Origin: Distichodus sexfasciatus
Lineage: Eukaryota; Chordata; Actinopteri; Characiformes; Distichodontidae
DNA length: 64,000 nucleotides
Assembly (NCBI GenBank): GCA_032718565.1
Contig: JAVGVS010000012.1
Coordinates: 3,048,450 to 3,112,449, forward strand
Reading direction: 5' to 3'
The notes below the pieces were generated by a model, which made no database searches, was not told where the DNA came from, and was given only the letters and a program-made list of their open reading frames with translations. The translations under genes were made by a program, and so were the position numbers. Below, one piece after another: positions 10,901 through 23,700 of this stretch (positions are counted from its first letter, which is position 1; each line of letters opens with the position of its first letter).

Positions 10901-13900
10901 AGGCAGATCCAGCAAATGGAAAGGGAGTGTGGAGGGGATAGTGTGGGGGTAGAGGAGATGTAAGGATTAAGAAAATGGAGCTGAGGTCCTTTTTACAGGA
11001 ACGAGTTAAAGGGGCACTTATTAGAGCCAGGGTTGCCACAATTGCGGATATGGATGCCCCTACTAGTTATTTTTTAAATCTTGAGCGCAGTATTGCGCAG
11101 CGGAAGTACATGTTTTATTTGACAAGGTGTGATGGATCACGGACGTCTAATCCGGAGGAGATGAGAAGGATGGCGATGGAGTTCTATGCGGAACTGTATG
11201 GACATACCGACTGTGAGGCCGAAAGTATTAACCTGCTTTTAAAAGACATTCCAAGACTGAGTCATGAGGACCGAGATGCTTTGGATGAAGAGCTCAGCTT
11301 CCAGGAGATCTCGGATGCAGTTTCACAGCTTTCAATGGGACAAGTACCAGGACTAGACGGCCTGCCAGCTGAATTCTATAAACATTTCTGGGGTATCATA
11401 GGACGGGATTACTGCGATGTCATTAAAGATTGTTATGACAGGGGGGTTTTACCAAGTAGCTGTCAGAGAGCTGTTTTATCACTTTTACCTAAAAAGGGAG
11501 ACCTGGGTCTTTTAAAGAATTGGCGCCCGGTCTCCCTGTTGTGTTCGGATTATAAAATTTTATCCAAGTGCTTGGCCAATAGGCTCAAACGGGTTTTAGG
11601 GACATTGGTACATAAGGATCAGACATATTGCATCCCTGGCCGAACAATAATGGATAATTTATTTTTCATTAGGGACCTGATGGACATTTCTATAATGGAA
11701 GACCTAGATGTAGGTTTTTTGTCGCTTGATCAGGAAAAGGCTTTTGATAGGGTGGGGCATTGCTATTTGTTTAAGGTTTTGGAAGGGTTCGGGTTTGGGA
11801 GGAGGTTTATAGCATGGGTTGCACTGCTTTACCAGGGGGCGTCAGTTATGCTTAAGCAGGGGGTTGGGTTGAGTTGTCCGGTTCCTGTTCATAGAGGAAT
11901 CAGACAGGGATGTCCTCTTTCTGGTCAGCTATATAGCTTAGCGATAGAACCCTTTTTGTCTCTTCTAAGGAATAGGCTTGGGGGCTTTTCTGTACCTGGG
12001 GATCCATTAGGACATAGGTATTACTTATCAGCATATGCAGATGATGTCACTACTTTTATTGCAGGGAAGGAGGATGTTACAGCTGTACATACATGCGTGG
12101 AGCTTTATGGGAGGGCCTCTTCTGCAAGGATTAACTGGGAGAAAAGTGAGGGTTTTATTGTGGGTCGGTGGGAGAGGGGAGGACCACCACAACTTCAAGG
12201 AAGCGCCAGCTGGGGAACTGAGGGAATGAAGGTCCTGGGTGTGTTTTTAGGAAGGGAACAGTATTTGCAGCGGAATTGGGAGGGTGTGCTGGATAAGGTG
12301 TCTGTCAAGTTGTCTAAGTGGAATTGGCTGTTACCCCAACTATCCTATAGGGGTAGAGTCCTGGTCACGAATAACCTGGTCGCCTCCACGTTGTGGCATA
12401 GACTGATGGTACTGGAGCCTCCCGCTGCGCTGGTGAAGAGCGTGCAGAGCAGGTTGGTGAACTTCTTCTGGACTGGGCAACACTGGCTGGCCCCGTCGGT
12501 GTTGTACCTCCCAGTACATGAAGGGGGTCAGGGCCTGGTGGACATTAGGAGCCGTCTGGACGCCTTTTGTTTACAGGTGGCACAGAGGCTGATATACGGG
12601 AAGGATATAAGTTGGACGGATGTTGCCTGTACAATTTTAAGACTGACCTCCGGACTTTGTCTTGGCAGGCAGTTGTTTTTATTGGATGTTAAAAGAATGG
12701 ATTTGAGGAAAGTACCACGTTTTTACCAATCTGTTTTGAGAGTGTGGCAAACAACTGTGGAGGTTCACAGGGATCTGGCACAGTCATGTTGCTGGATCTT
12801 GGACGAGCCTTTGTTTTTTAACCCGTTCATGAGCTTGAGGGTCCTGGAATGTGAGAGACTGAGGGATTGCTTGGTTGCGGCGGGGATCGTGGCAGTTGGG
12901 CACCTGAGAGACGGAGATGGTTGGAGATCGGCAATCTCGCTCAGACGGGCCACAGGGATCAGCTCTCTGCGTGTGCTGGAGAGGCTACTGGCGGAAGTGA
13001 GGAGTGCCCTGCCTGGGGTCTGTCGCCATGCGCTGGAGACCTTGCCTGTGAGGGAGTGGGAGGCTGACCAGTGTTTTCCCCCCGTCACTGTCTCTGCTGT
13101 GATTCGAGAAGGTCATAGACCTTGGAGTATGGGATTGTGCCTTTTAAAGTACCTCTACGGGAGACGTTTGAGGACATTGGCAAGAAGGTTCTTTACGCTC
13201 TGTGCGTAAAGATGAGGCACCAGTCGTCCCTAGGTCATGTTAGGGCGTGGAGGTGGCCGGAAGTGTTTGGGGCGGACTTTAACCTTCATGGCTGTTGGCG
13301 GTCACTGTACAAGTCTCCTATTGAGAAACGCACAACAGACCTGCAGTGGAGGGTGATTCATGGGGCTATAGCTACGAACAGACACGTGGCTCACCTGAAC
13401 CCAGCAGTGGGGAGGGGGTGTCCGTTTTGTGGGCTGGAGGAATCGATTGATCATTTATTTATTACTTGTGCTAGGCTGAGGAACCTTTTCTTGGTTTTAA
13501 AGGAATTGATAGCAGGGCTTGACACTGGTTTTAACACGCAACTTTTTATCACAGGTCCCAAGTATAGTTTTAACAGTAGACACAAAAGTGTTTTAATAAA
13601 TTATATTATGGGTACAGCCAAGCTAGCTATTTGGATGACAAGGAAAAACAGGATAGCGGGTGCTGGTTCCACAGATGCAGAGTGTGTTTTAAAATGTTTG
13701 GTATCGGCCAGGATTAACACTGAATATGCGTATTACAAATTGATCAATGACTTGATGAGTTTTTTCAATTAAGTGGGCTGTCAATGGTGCTTTTGTGTGA
13801 AATTTTAGAAGCCAGTGGCTGTTGTTGCATTTCTGAAAAAAGGTATTTGTTGGCATTGTAAAGCTTGTTTGTAGTTTACTGTTCTGGGAGTTTCTTGTGA

Positions 13901-14013
13901 AATTCTGTGATTTAAGAATGTAATTGTTCACAATAAAGTGCTTTTAAACCTCTCTCTCTCTCTCTCTCTCCCTCTCTCACGCTCTCTCTCTCTCTCTCTC
14001 TCTCCTCCCCTCT

Positions 14014-14045
<32 letters not shown>

Positions 14046-14131
14046 GTTACCCCTGTCCCTTCATCTCTCTCTGTTTCTGTCTTGCTCTGTCTCTCCCTCT
14101 CTCTTCCCTCACTCCCCTCCCTCTCCTTCTA

Positions 14132-14173
<42 letters not shown>

Positions 14174-14187
14174 CTCTCTCACGCTTC

Positions 14188-14229
<42 letters not shown>

Positions 14230-14265
14230 CTCTCTCACACTCTCTCTCTCTCTCACTCTCTCCCA

Positions 14266-14348
<83 letters not shown>

Positions 14349-14374
14349 CTCTCTCTCTCTCTCCCCTCCCCTCC

Positions 14375-14458
<84 letters not shown>

Positions 14459-14561
14459 CTCTCTCTCTCTCGTTACCCCACGTCCCTTCATCTCTCTCTG
14501 TTTCTGTCTTGCTCTGTCTCTCCCTCTCTCTTCCCTCACTCCCCTCCCCTCTCCCTTCTCG

Positions 14562-14603
<42 letters not shown>

Positions 14604-14621
14604 TCGCTCTCTCTCTCTCTC

Positions 14622-14657
<36 letters not shown>

Positions 14658-14726
14658 CCTCTCTCTCTCTCTCTTGTTCCCCCCATCCCTTCATCTCTCT
14701 GTTTCCTGTCTTGCTCTGTCTCTCCC

Positions 14727-14780
<54 letters not shown>

Positions 14781-17700
14781 TCTATCTCTCTCTCCCTCTT
14801 GTTCCCTCTCCCCCTTCATCTCTCTCTGTTTCTGTCTTGCTCTGTCTCTCCCTCTCTCTTCCCTCACTCCCCTCCCTCTCCTTCTATCTCTCTCTCTCTC
14901 TTGTTCCCTCTCCCCCTTCATCTCTCTTCATGTTTCTTTCTTGCTCTGTATCTCTCTCTCTCTTCCCTCCTCCACCTCCTTCACTTCCTTTCCTCTCTCT
15001 CTGCTTCTCTCCAGAAAGTAAGCTTCACAACAGCCTACACGTTTTATTTAACTCCACTAATAATCCTCTATTTATTCATTGTGAAACACACTCACATAGA
15101 CACAGAGCGGAACTGGCTGAGGGTGGAGCTGTGGTCAGTGCAGATGCCTGGCCGTCTGTATGTCTACATTCCATGTCAGTGAACCGTCTCTAAACAAAAT
15201 CCCAGCCTTTAGCCCTGACCAGGCCAAAATTACAGAAGGACTGCTGTTGGGAAAGAGAGATGAAGAGGATGCAGGAGGGAATAGAGTGTTACTGCCCTGC
15301 GCACACACTCCCTTGATGAGTGGCACAACAAAAATCCGCATGGTTAGATGTGGAGAATATTGTGATCATCAGGAGAAATGTAGCACTGCTAACTCTCTCA
15401 ATCTCAGCCCAACTCTCACCTTTGCATTCCTGTCTGTCTGTCTGTTCCTCAGGGCAATGGGAGTGCGTGGAAGCAGGGCTTTGGTGTGTTGATTTATGTG
15501 TATGTCTAACGTAGGTGTGACTGTAGCGTAGGTGTGCGTGTGTGTTAGGGTGTGACTGTAGGAGAGAATAACATCTCCACCCAGCAACTATGCACTGCAC
15601 TGTGGCCATCACAGCTACATTTCCCATGAGAAGATGAGTGAAATGAGAGGATTCCAGCCAGAGTGTGTGCACGTTCTTACATGCAGGCCTGCATGTGTGT
15701 GTGAGGCAAAGAGTTTGCCCTAGCAGAAAATAAGACTTTGGTATCATTTAGCAAATCATAAACAGAACATAGAGATTAAATCGTACAACACTATGTGTAC
15801 AGTGAACACTACTTGTAGTCGTTTGTCTTTGGCGGACACACGTGTAGTCTTTAGCATCCAGGTGTAGTTTTAAGCAAGCTTAAAACAAGTTTTGAGTAAA
15901 TTTTAGAGTACATATGAAGTAGAGCTGGGCGATATGGAAAAAAACAACATCACCACGATATTTTCTTGTCATATTGATCAATTAATTGTCATATTGTGGG
16001 TTTTTTGTATTCTTATACAGACTGAATGAACAGGTAAATAATCAAACAATATTAAACAAATAAGATTTATTTTCAACAAATTTTCACTTGAAGCGCTCTA
16101 AGCACTGCGGCAAAAAAACGTCTCCACCGACATCTTTTTTTTTTCCTGCTGAAGGCGCTTAGCACTCATAGGATTGGTTTAAAAATAGCCGCTGCCAAAG
16201 AACGACAAAAGAGAGCTGTCAACACCTCACTTCCAGAGCGCTTTCTCGGTGCTTGTTGTTGCTAAGTTATGAAATGTGTCATCGGGTACTTTAACGTTCG
16301 TTTTTTATAATTTTTTATTGGCATTCGGATGTTACCGTAGGTGCAAAAAAGACGGTGAAACCGTTCAGCCGTGTTGATAGCAGACAACGATGCTGAAGTC
16401 ACGTGGCAAAACCTGAACGCACTGGGCAAACAAGTGTGATCGAATTTTTTAGCTTACGGTTATCATCGTTATCGCCATCACATTTTTCTCGATAAAATCG
16501 TTTTAAAATCGTCGAGATCGTTGTATCGCCCAGTACTAATATGAAGTCATTATATGCACATCTAGTGTTAAATTGTCTGAAATGACAGATGGTCTTAAGT
16601 TTAGTAATAGGTGCTGATGTAGTCTTAAAGTGCCTGTGTCTCAGAATCAGATTCAGTTTTATTACCAAGTACAGTGTCACATACAAGGAACTTGCTGTCG
16701 TGGTTGGTGCGAAGACATTCAGAGCAAACAGATTAAAATAAATATTTAAAATATGTCTTGACAAAAAGGCACACTGCACTTTACCATTTATAGTTATTGA
16801 ATAATATTCCATCATTTTGATTCTTGTAATGTAATGTTTGTTAAATTCTCTTTAAATGTGCAAAGTCTTAGCAACAAATTAGGCTGCATTTCTCTGCATG
16901 TTGTACTTGCATAACTATCTATGTGACAAAGAAAGAAACTGGAAATCTTGAATCTAGTTTCAAGGTGCAAGGTGTAGTTAGAAGATTCAGGTGTAGTCCT
17001 TGGATAGTAACATGAAACATGTCAGAAAAGTGTGTCTGAAAAGATGAGGAAAACCCCTGGATCCAGTTTTACGACGTTGTGGCGTTATGCAGTTTAACAA
17101 CTTTGCACGGGTTTTCATGATAGATCTAAGTGGAGTTGGACTAAAACACAGCCGGCTTACGTGTAGAGGTTACGTTGAGCATCAGTGTTGGGAGTAATGC
17201 ATTACAAAAGTAACAAGTTACAGTAACAGATTACTTTTTGCTGTAACATAGTAATGTAAGGCACTAATCAATTTTCACTAATATTTTACTCGGTACATGT
17301 TCAGTAACGCGTGCGTTACAAAGCCCTTTTAACCAAAAATTTTAACCAAAAGTTAGTTGAGCCCCTTGCACAGTGCATCACATAAGGCTTGCTTCTCCGG
17401 TGAGATGGCAGAAGACAGTACTTTTGCGAAGTGGACGTTTGTGCATTACTTTGAGTTCGTCAGGGATAAAGACAAAAAAGAATGTTTTAGTCAAGAACAA
17501 TCTTTGCCCAAATCCTGAAGAACTATCGACACCGAGAAATAGCACTAGCAATTTTGAAAAAACCACCTCGAGCATTATGCATGACTTATGTTGTGAATCT
17601 CTTGAATTCAAAGAGAATAAAGGAATGGCAATCGTAAGAAAAATGCATCTTTTCTTGTCATTACAGTAAGCATTAATATGGGATATAGTTTTGTTTTGTT

Positions 17701-20700
17701 TAATGATGAACAAGTCTAGACTTAATATTTATTCCACCTCTATTATGATGTTATTCAAATTCTAGTCATCAAAAACAAACAAACGAACAAACAAACAAAC
17801 AAACAAACAAACAAAACCAAACAAATTCTAGTCATTTTTTCATTTTGGCTGTTACTGTTTCTTGAATTGTCTCTTAAGCCCTTACTTTGCCAGTTATATT
17901 TATCATATTGTTTGTAGCCTGGTTAACACATAATCATTATGCTACAAAACATCACCTTTTACTGGGCATGTAATGATCTGCAATATTTTTTCTCGTATTA
18001 GAATGTCAAGTTATATCTTCACAGTTATTTTGGTGAAAGTAACTGAAAAGTTACAGAAGTCATGTAACGATTACAATTCTGAGACAGTAATATTTTAAGG
18101 TAGCGGATTACATTTGAATGTCAGTAACAAGTAATGTATAGTGTATTACACTTTGCAAGTAACTTGCACAACACTGTTGAGCATTGCCCTGCCCAGATCT
18201 CCTTCTCAGTTTCTGCCCACCTGCATAGCGTCAGTAGCCTACCTGCTAGTCTGAGCAAGTTCGCTAAGAGAGTCTGTCATATGCTAAGTCCGAAGCGGTT
18301 CCTAATATCTCCACTCCCCCACCCCACCAAGTGTAAGTTTACCTATATTGTGGTGTTATAAACTGTTAAATACGACATGTGCATGTTTAATCTGTTGTAA
18401 AGAACTGATTAGCGAATGCATGAGAACACGCAGCTAATCTGTGTGAGCTAGCTCAGATGTGAGTTATAGCGGTGGCGTAATGCATGCTAAAATATACCTT
18501 AAACTCAAACTGTCTGCTCTAGTTTATCATCTCTCGTTGTATTCCGCATTCCTCTCTCATTTTAGCCTTTCCCCTGCTGTCCTCCTGCTTAAATCAGGGT
18601 ATCCGCAGATCCTTAAAAAGTCTTAAATTAGATTTTCCAAGGCCTTAAATATCTTTAAAAATGACTAGTAATCCTTAAATCCAGAGTTCAAAGGTCTTAA
18701 AATACCACAGACCCAATAAACAAGATTGCTATGTTTTTTTCTGGTAATCTCTAAAGAATTTGGTGAATTTCTAATTGGTGTTTTGCATTTTTGTGTATGA
18801 GATCGGACTGAGCGGAACCGCCAACATTTCTGGTTGTGTGTGTGGGAGGGGGGCTTTTTCAGGTACGCACATTAGCAGTTTGTTGCTAGTGGCTGTGTCA
18901 GTCATGTGGAAGTGCAAATTTAACGTTAACTGGATGGAAAATCCCACATTTGCAACATGGTTAAAACCAGTTCCAGGCAATAGCTGTGAGGCCCGCTGTA
19001 CGCTCTGCAAGAAGCTTTTAAAACTTGGTTCAATGGGAGTTAAAGCTGTCGAGTTGCATATGCACAGTGAGAAGCACAAAGCTGCTGCCAAAACCCGCGA
19101 ACAGACGCCTGCCATTTCTCAGTTCTGTTCCGTCTCAACAGTTTCACAGACTTCAGCTCCATCTCCGAACCAAGACGCAACCGCAACATCAGTTACATTA
19201 ACAGACCTCAGGACTACCTCTGGGTCCACCGCGACCCTTCAAGCAGAGGTACTGTGGTGCCTGCACAGCGTAACAAGACAACAATCCTACAGCACTAATG
19301 AGGGAGTCGGGGATATTATTCCGAGTTATGTTTCCCGACTCGGAAATCGCAAAAAACTTTACATGTGGTAAAGACAAAACATTCATGTAATTGGAAGTTA
19401 CTTAACTTATTTTATTCCCTGTATCCAGTTCACAGAACTTGTTAGTACTGTAATGTTTTTGTTGTGAAATACATGCACTTTCAAGCTCGGTAGAGCAGTT
19501 ATTTTTCAGCACTTTCAGTTCCAATAAGTGTTTGGACAGAACTATTTGTAAGGCGGTCACATGCTGTTTGCCGTTTTGTGAATGTAAGGTCTTGAATTTG
19601 ATCAAAGTGGCCTTTAAAAAGTCTTAAAAAGCCTTAAATTTGGCTTCCTTAAACCTGCAGATACTTGTTAAATATTTCCCCACCATTATCCCGCATTGTA
19701 TTCCGTTTTAGCCTGTGCTCACTATCCTCATCCCACTGTCTTCATCCTTTCCAGTAAAACGTATATTGCCAAGGCGCAAGGGAAAATTTTTACATCGTTT
19801 TACTTGCACTATCTGATCCGAGCTTAGAAAGTAACGCACTTATTTTCATCACTTTGAGACTTTTACCTATGTAGCAATGTTCATATCCGCACAAAATTGA
19901 GGAGGTGATTAGTGACAACGAGGAACTTAGATTTTGTTTTGACCTTACTGGGTTTTTAAGATGCAGATTAAGTTTCTAGATGCAAATTTAATCTTAAGGT
20001 CCAAGTTTAGACTTTGGGGGCAGATTTATTCTTTAAGGTGAACAAGTAGTCTTAAGGTGCAGAAGTATGCAGCAGATTTAGCATTTAGGTTGCACTTAGC
20101 AGTAGTAACTGTGTGTGTGTGTGTGTGTGTGTGTGCATGTGTGTGTGAACATGCAAACAGTTGAGCGAAAAGAAAAACACTGTCCTTCAGCCTAACGCTC
20201 GGCCTGATTTACTGCAGACTCGCAGCCATAAATCTGTTCCCCACAACAGTGTAGTGCTTCTCACACAAGTCACCAGGCAAATATTTAGTCCTGCAAACAG
20301 AATAAGATAAATATCTGTAATAAGATCAACAATCAAGCTTTACTGCACCATGAAACTCATGTGAGAAGTCGGACGGCTCGGGGACAAAATTCATAGTTGA
20401 ACAAACAAGTTGTCCAGTTTCTCGCTATAAATGTTGGTTTTATTAGTCGCCCCTGTTTCCTTTCATCTCCAGCGCAACGCATCTGGGTGTCAGAAACGAG
20501 CATCTTTTCATGTCTGCACATCCCAGAAAGTTCTAAAGTAAACAAACCAGAATGAGACTAAACCCCGCTGGCTATTATGATCCTAAAGAATCTCCATGAG
20601 AAGCATTTTACTTAAATTCAGCAAGAATAATGGACGTTTCAGGCAGATGTTGAACTTTCTATGACGCTCTCAGGCTATTCAACGTCGTCCATGTCGTCTA

Positions 20701-23700
20701 CAGCTTCACCATGCAGCTGCTCTTCTCTTACATCGGGGGTGTCCAGACTTTTTCTAAGTAGGACCAAATTTGAGAAAAAGAATAAACCGAAGTGTTGACT
20801 CCCCTCATTTTCATGTAAGTGGATGAGACAGACAGACAGATTTATGGATTTGTCTTGAAAATGAGAACTGGGTTGTGGGGTGTGTTTGTGCACCACTGGG
20901 GTGTGGGATTCTCGCTTACAGAGGTTATAGGTTCAAATCCACCTCTACTCTCCAGCCAGCACTACCACAGTAGGGCCACTGAGCAATAGGGGGGTTGAAA
21001 TGAATCACGTAATGGATGCATCGTGATCCAAATATGGACGATTCTGCATGGATGCAGTGGCAGCGGTTATATCAGGGGCTTTCAACCGGCAGTCCGTTGC
21101 CCCCTGGTGTTGGGCAGCGGCACTGCAGGTAGTCTGTAACCAGTTTCACTACTCAATATCAAAGTAAACATTGTCATCTCTACTGTATACAAGTTTACGG
21201 AGAGACGAGAGAACGTGGTTCCAGCTTCCACAGTACAAAAAGATCAAATGAGGCACATAGAGTGAGCAAGAAAATATATACATAAGCTCTAAAAACTTTA
21301 GAGGTAGAGAAGAGTCTGTGCAATATAGTTACATGCAGAATTTAAAACTTTTTGCATTGAATGTGCATATGATTAGCGGCAGCTGAATATGAAGTTCTAA
21401 AAAAAATATTGTATTGTATTGTAAGTCCTTTCAATAATATATTCAAGTATTTTAGCAGCAATCAAGAGAAGTACAATTTCAGTTTGCAATTTCAATTCTG
21501 GGATACAATTCTACCTTTTTCCAGTAAATGTACTCAGATTAGTAGCGATGTACTCTGCAGAGTCCGTCTGTAAACATTAACAGTATTCCTGGAAAAGTTT
21601 CAGCGTGTCCAATGCGGTATGGGTGAGATTGTCCACGTAGCAGCATGTTCGTTACAAGATAGTGATGTGTAAAGCGCAGAGGTGCCATAGACAGTTCACA
21701 GTCCGGTTCGGGTGTGTGGTGGGGAGTGAGGGGGCGGGCAGCGTGGTCAAGAGTCTGATGGCTCGTGGGGAAAAAGCTATTGCTCAGTCTGGTGGATCGG
21801 GCCCCGATGCTGCAATAGCGTCTGCCGGATGGGAGGAGTGTGAAGAGTGAATGTAAGGGGTGTGAGGGGTGAAGCATGATGCATTTACAGATAATTTGAG
21901 CATCTTTATGAATATTGAATTTAAGGCAAATATCTAGAAAAAATACTAGACAAAAAAAATGACCGAATGCATTGTGATGCATGGTGATATCGAATTGTGA
22001 GACCAGAGGAGGTTCACAACTGAGCAAGGCCCTTTACCCCAAGTTGCCCCAGGGAAACTGTCCCCGTAGTTATTCAGTGGAAGTCTCTATGGGTAAATCT
22101 GATGTTTTCACTTGCCCGGAAGGTTTTTTTGTAATGTGTTTTGTGTTTCAGGCACGGCCTGCATAGCATGATCTTAGTCCCTATGGACACGCCCGGCGTG
22201 AAGAAGATCCGTCCTCTCACCGTGTTTGGGCAGGATGGTGAGCGTTGATCCGCATGCATTCAGTTCTCTCTTTCTATTTCTCTCTTTATCTCTCTCTTTT
22301 TTGTTTGTTTTTTAACCGACATATCCACCCTGGTGAAATCGCTGATCATTTAGCAGTGGAATCGCCGGAAGATCTGATGCAGGACTTTCTTAGGGAGACA
22401 AAAGCTAAATGTGAGTCAGTTCTCTGGAAGCAGGAAGGAGAGATGCTTATCTTCCTCTCTTTTCATCTGCACAGACGCTATCCACGGCGGCCATTTTGAG
22501 GTTCACTTTGACAGTGTGCGAGTTCCTGCCTCCAACATTCTTCTGGGTGAGATATCAGTATTGAGGGTGTGGGTTGCTGGATGTGTTTGTGTGTTTTTAG
22601 ACCTGTTTTTCCAAACCGCAGTTCTAACTTAGCCAAATATCTGATGCCAGAGAACAGAAAAATGTTGCCCCAGGAATGTTTCCAACCCCTCTCTGTGTTG
22701 GACGGTCTTGATGTTATTGTTAATTGTGCAAATAACCTCAGGTTTGTGGATTTGTGGCCCGAGCCGCGGTTGTACTGCTAATTTACTGATAAATAGCTCA
22801 TGAAAAGGTAGTATTCCTGAATTTATCCACGTGTAATGGGATCTAATAAGGTTGTTCAGATGTTATTTTTCAGTTTGTTGGCCGTGTTTGCAGGCGAGGG
22901 CCGTGGGTTTGAGATCGCTCAGGGTCGGCTCGGCCCGGGCAGACTGCATCACTGCATGAGGGCTGTGGGCCTGGCGGAGTGGGCACTCGAGCTGCTGTGC
23001 CAGAGGTCAAACGCCAGGCGCACTTTTGGGAAGAAACTCTACCACCATGTAAGTGTAGCGCAGTAAAGCTTGCAACACATTTATTGCCTAAAGTATTTGT
23101 TTCATTGAACATCCACCGTGTAGTTGCATTTTTAAACACTTTTATGCAATTTTTAGCAACGTCTCACTGGTTGTTTTCTGACCTATCCTGGTATTATTTA
23201 TGGTGCCTGTTTGACAGGTACACATGTATAAGACACAGTAACACATTACAGTAATAGGGCCGCACGGTAATATTGGAATCATATCGAAAACGGACGATAA
23301 TTGCTTTTTTTAAAAGTCATCGTTATCGGACCGATACTTAGATTTGCCCGATATGTTCAGCCAATATTTTATGACGTATTTATTGTGCGTCGGAAAGGTG
23401 ATGCTTGTTCCAGGCAAATTCCGAGGTGGGATTTTGTACGCCCCACGTCTTAAAATGTATGGTGTGATTTTCTGCCGCAAGCAGTCAAACGTTTGTGACC
23501 AAAATCTCTTGTCTTTATGCGCTCAACTCTGCCTGCACGCACCAGAATTTTAACTAACTAAATTGCGTGTTTGCCTCATCTCAGCGAGTGCGAGCTTGCA
23601 TGTGGGCTGTGTCCTGATAAGTATCCTATTATCATGCTCTTCTGTATGGTAGTATGCATTTCAGGAAATACCCGGGGTTATACCTTAGCGGCCGTCTACT

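Larger units (their letters stand above)
8580..13950 (+). mobile_element. Tx1/L1-group non-LTR retrotransposon, inactivated, inserted in CT-repeat DNA
   Basis: The element has ORF1 with an RRM-like region and a CCHC knuckle. ORF2 has an apurinic-type endonuclease, a reverse transcriptase with YADD, and a C-terminal CCHC. That layout is L1/Tx1-like. Its 3' end is AATAAAGTGCTTTTAAAC followed directly by CT repeats with no poly(A). The 5' side is also CT-rich, sharing 58 bp with the downstream array. Known of the group: several Tx1-like fish families insert into fixed targets, and the Kibi family uses TC microsatellites. Assignment to a Kibi-like family is inference. It lies in the sense direction in an acad11 intron. 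Decay includes nonsense, frameshifts, an internal deletion and a SINE insertion. Confidence 0.88.
20889..22095 (+). mobile_element. V-SINE split by a 1.03 kb DNA element
   Basis: The head lies at 20889-20986 (GGTTATAGGTTCAAATCCAC ... CCACTGAGCAA). The body resumes at 22028-22095 (GGCCCTTTACCCCAAGTTGC ... GTGGAAGTCTCTATGGG). Joined at CTGAGCAA, they match the family's GGTCCCTGAGCAAGACCCTT region exactly, so the 20987-22019 segment was inserted later. Confidence 0.82.

Noticed and set aside
13938..15182. 414-residue Ser-Leu open frame, and Arg-Glu frames on the other strand.
   Set aside because: A dinucleotide CT repeat has no stop codons in these frames; it is an artefact of the array.
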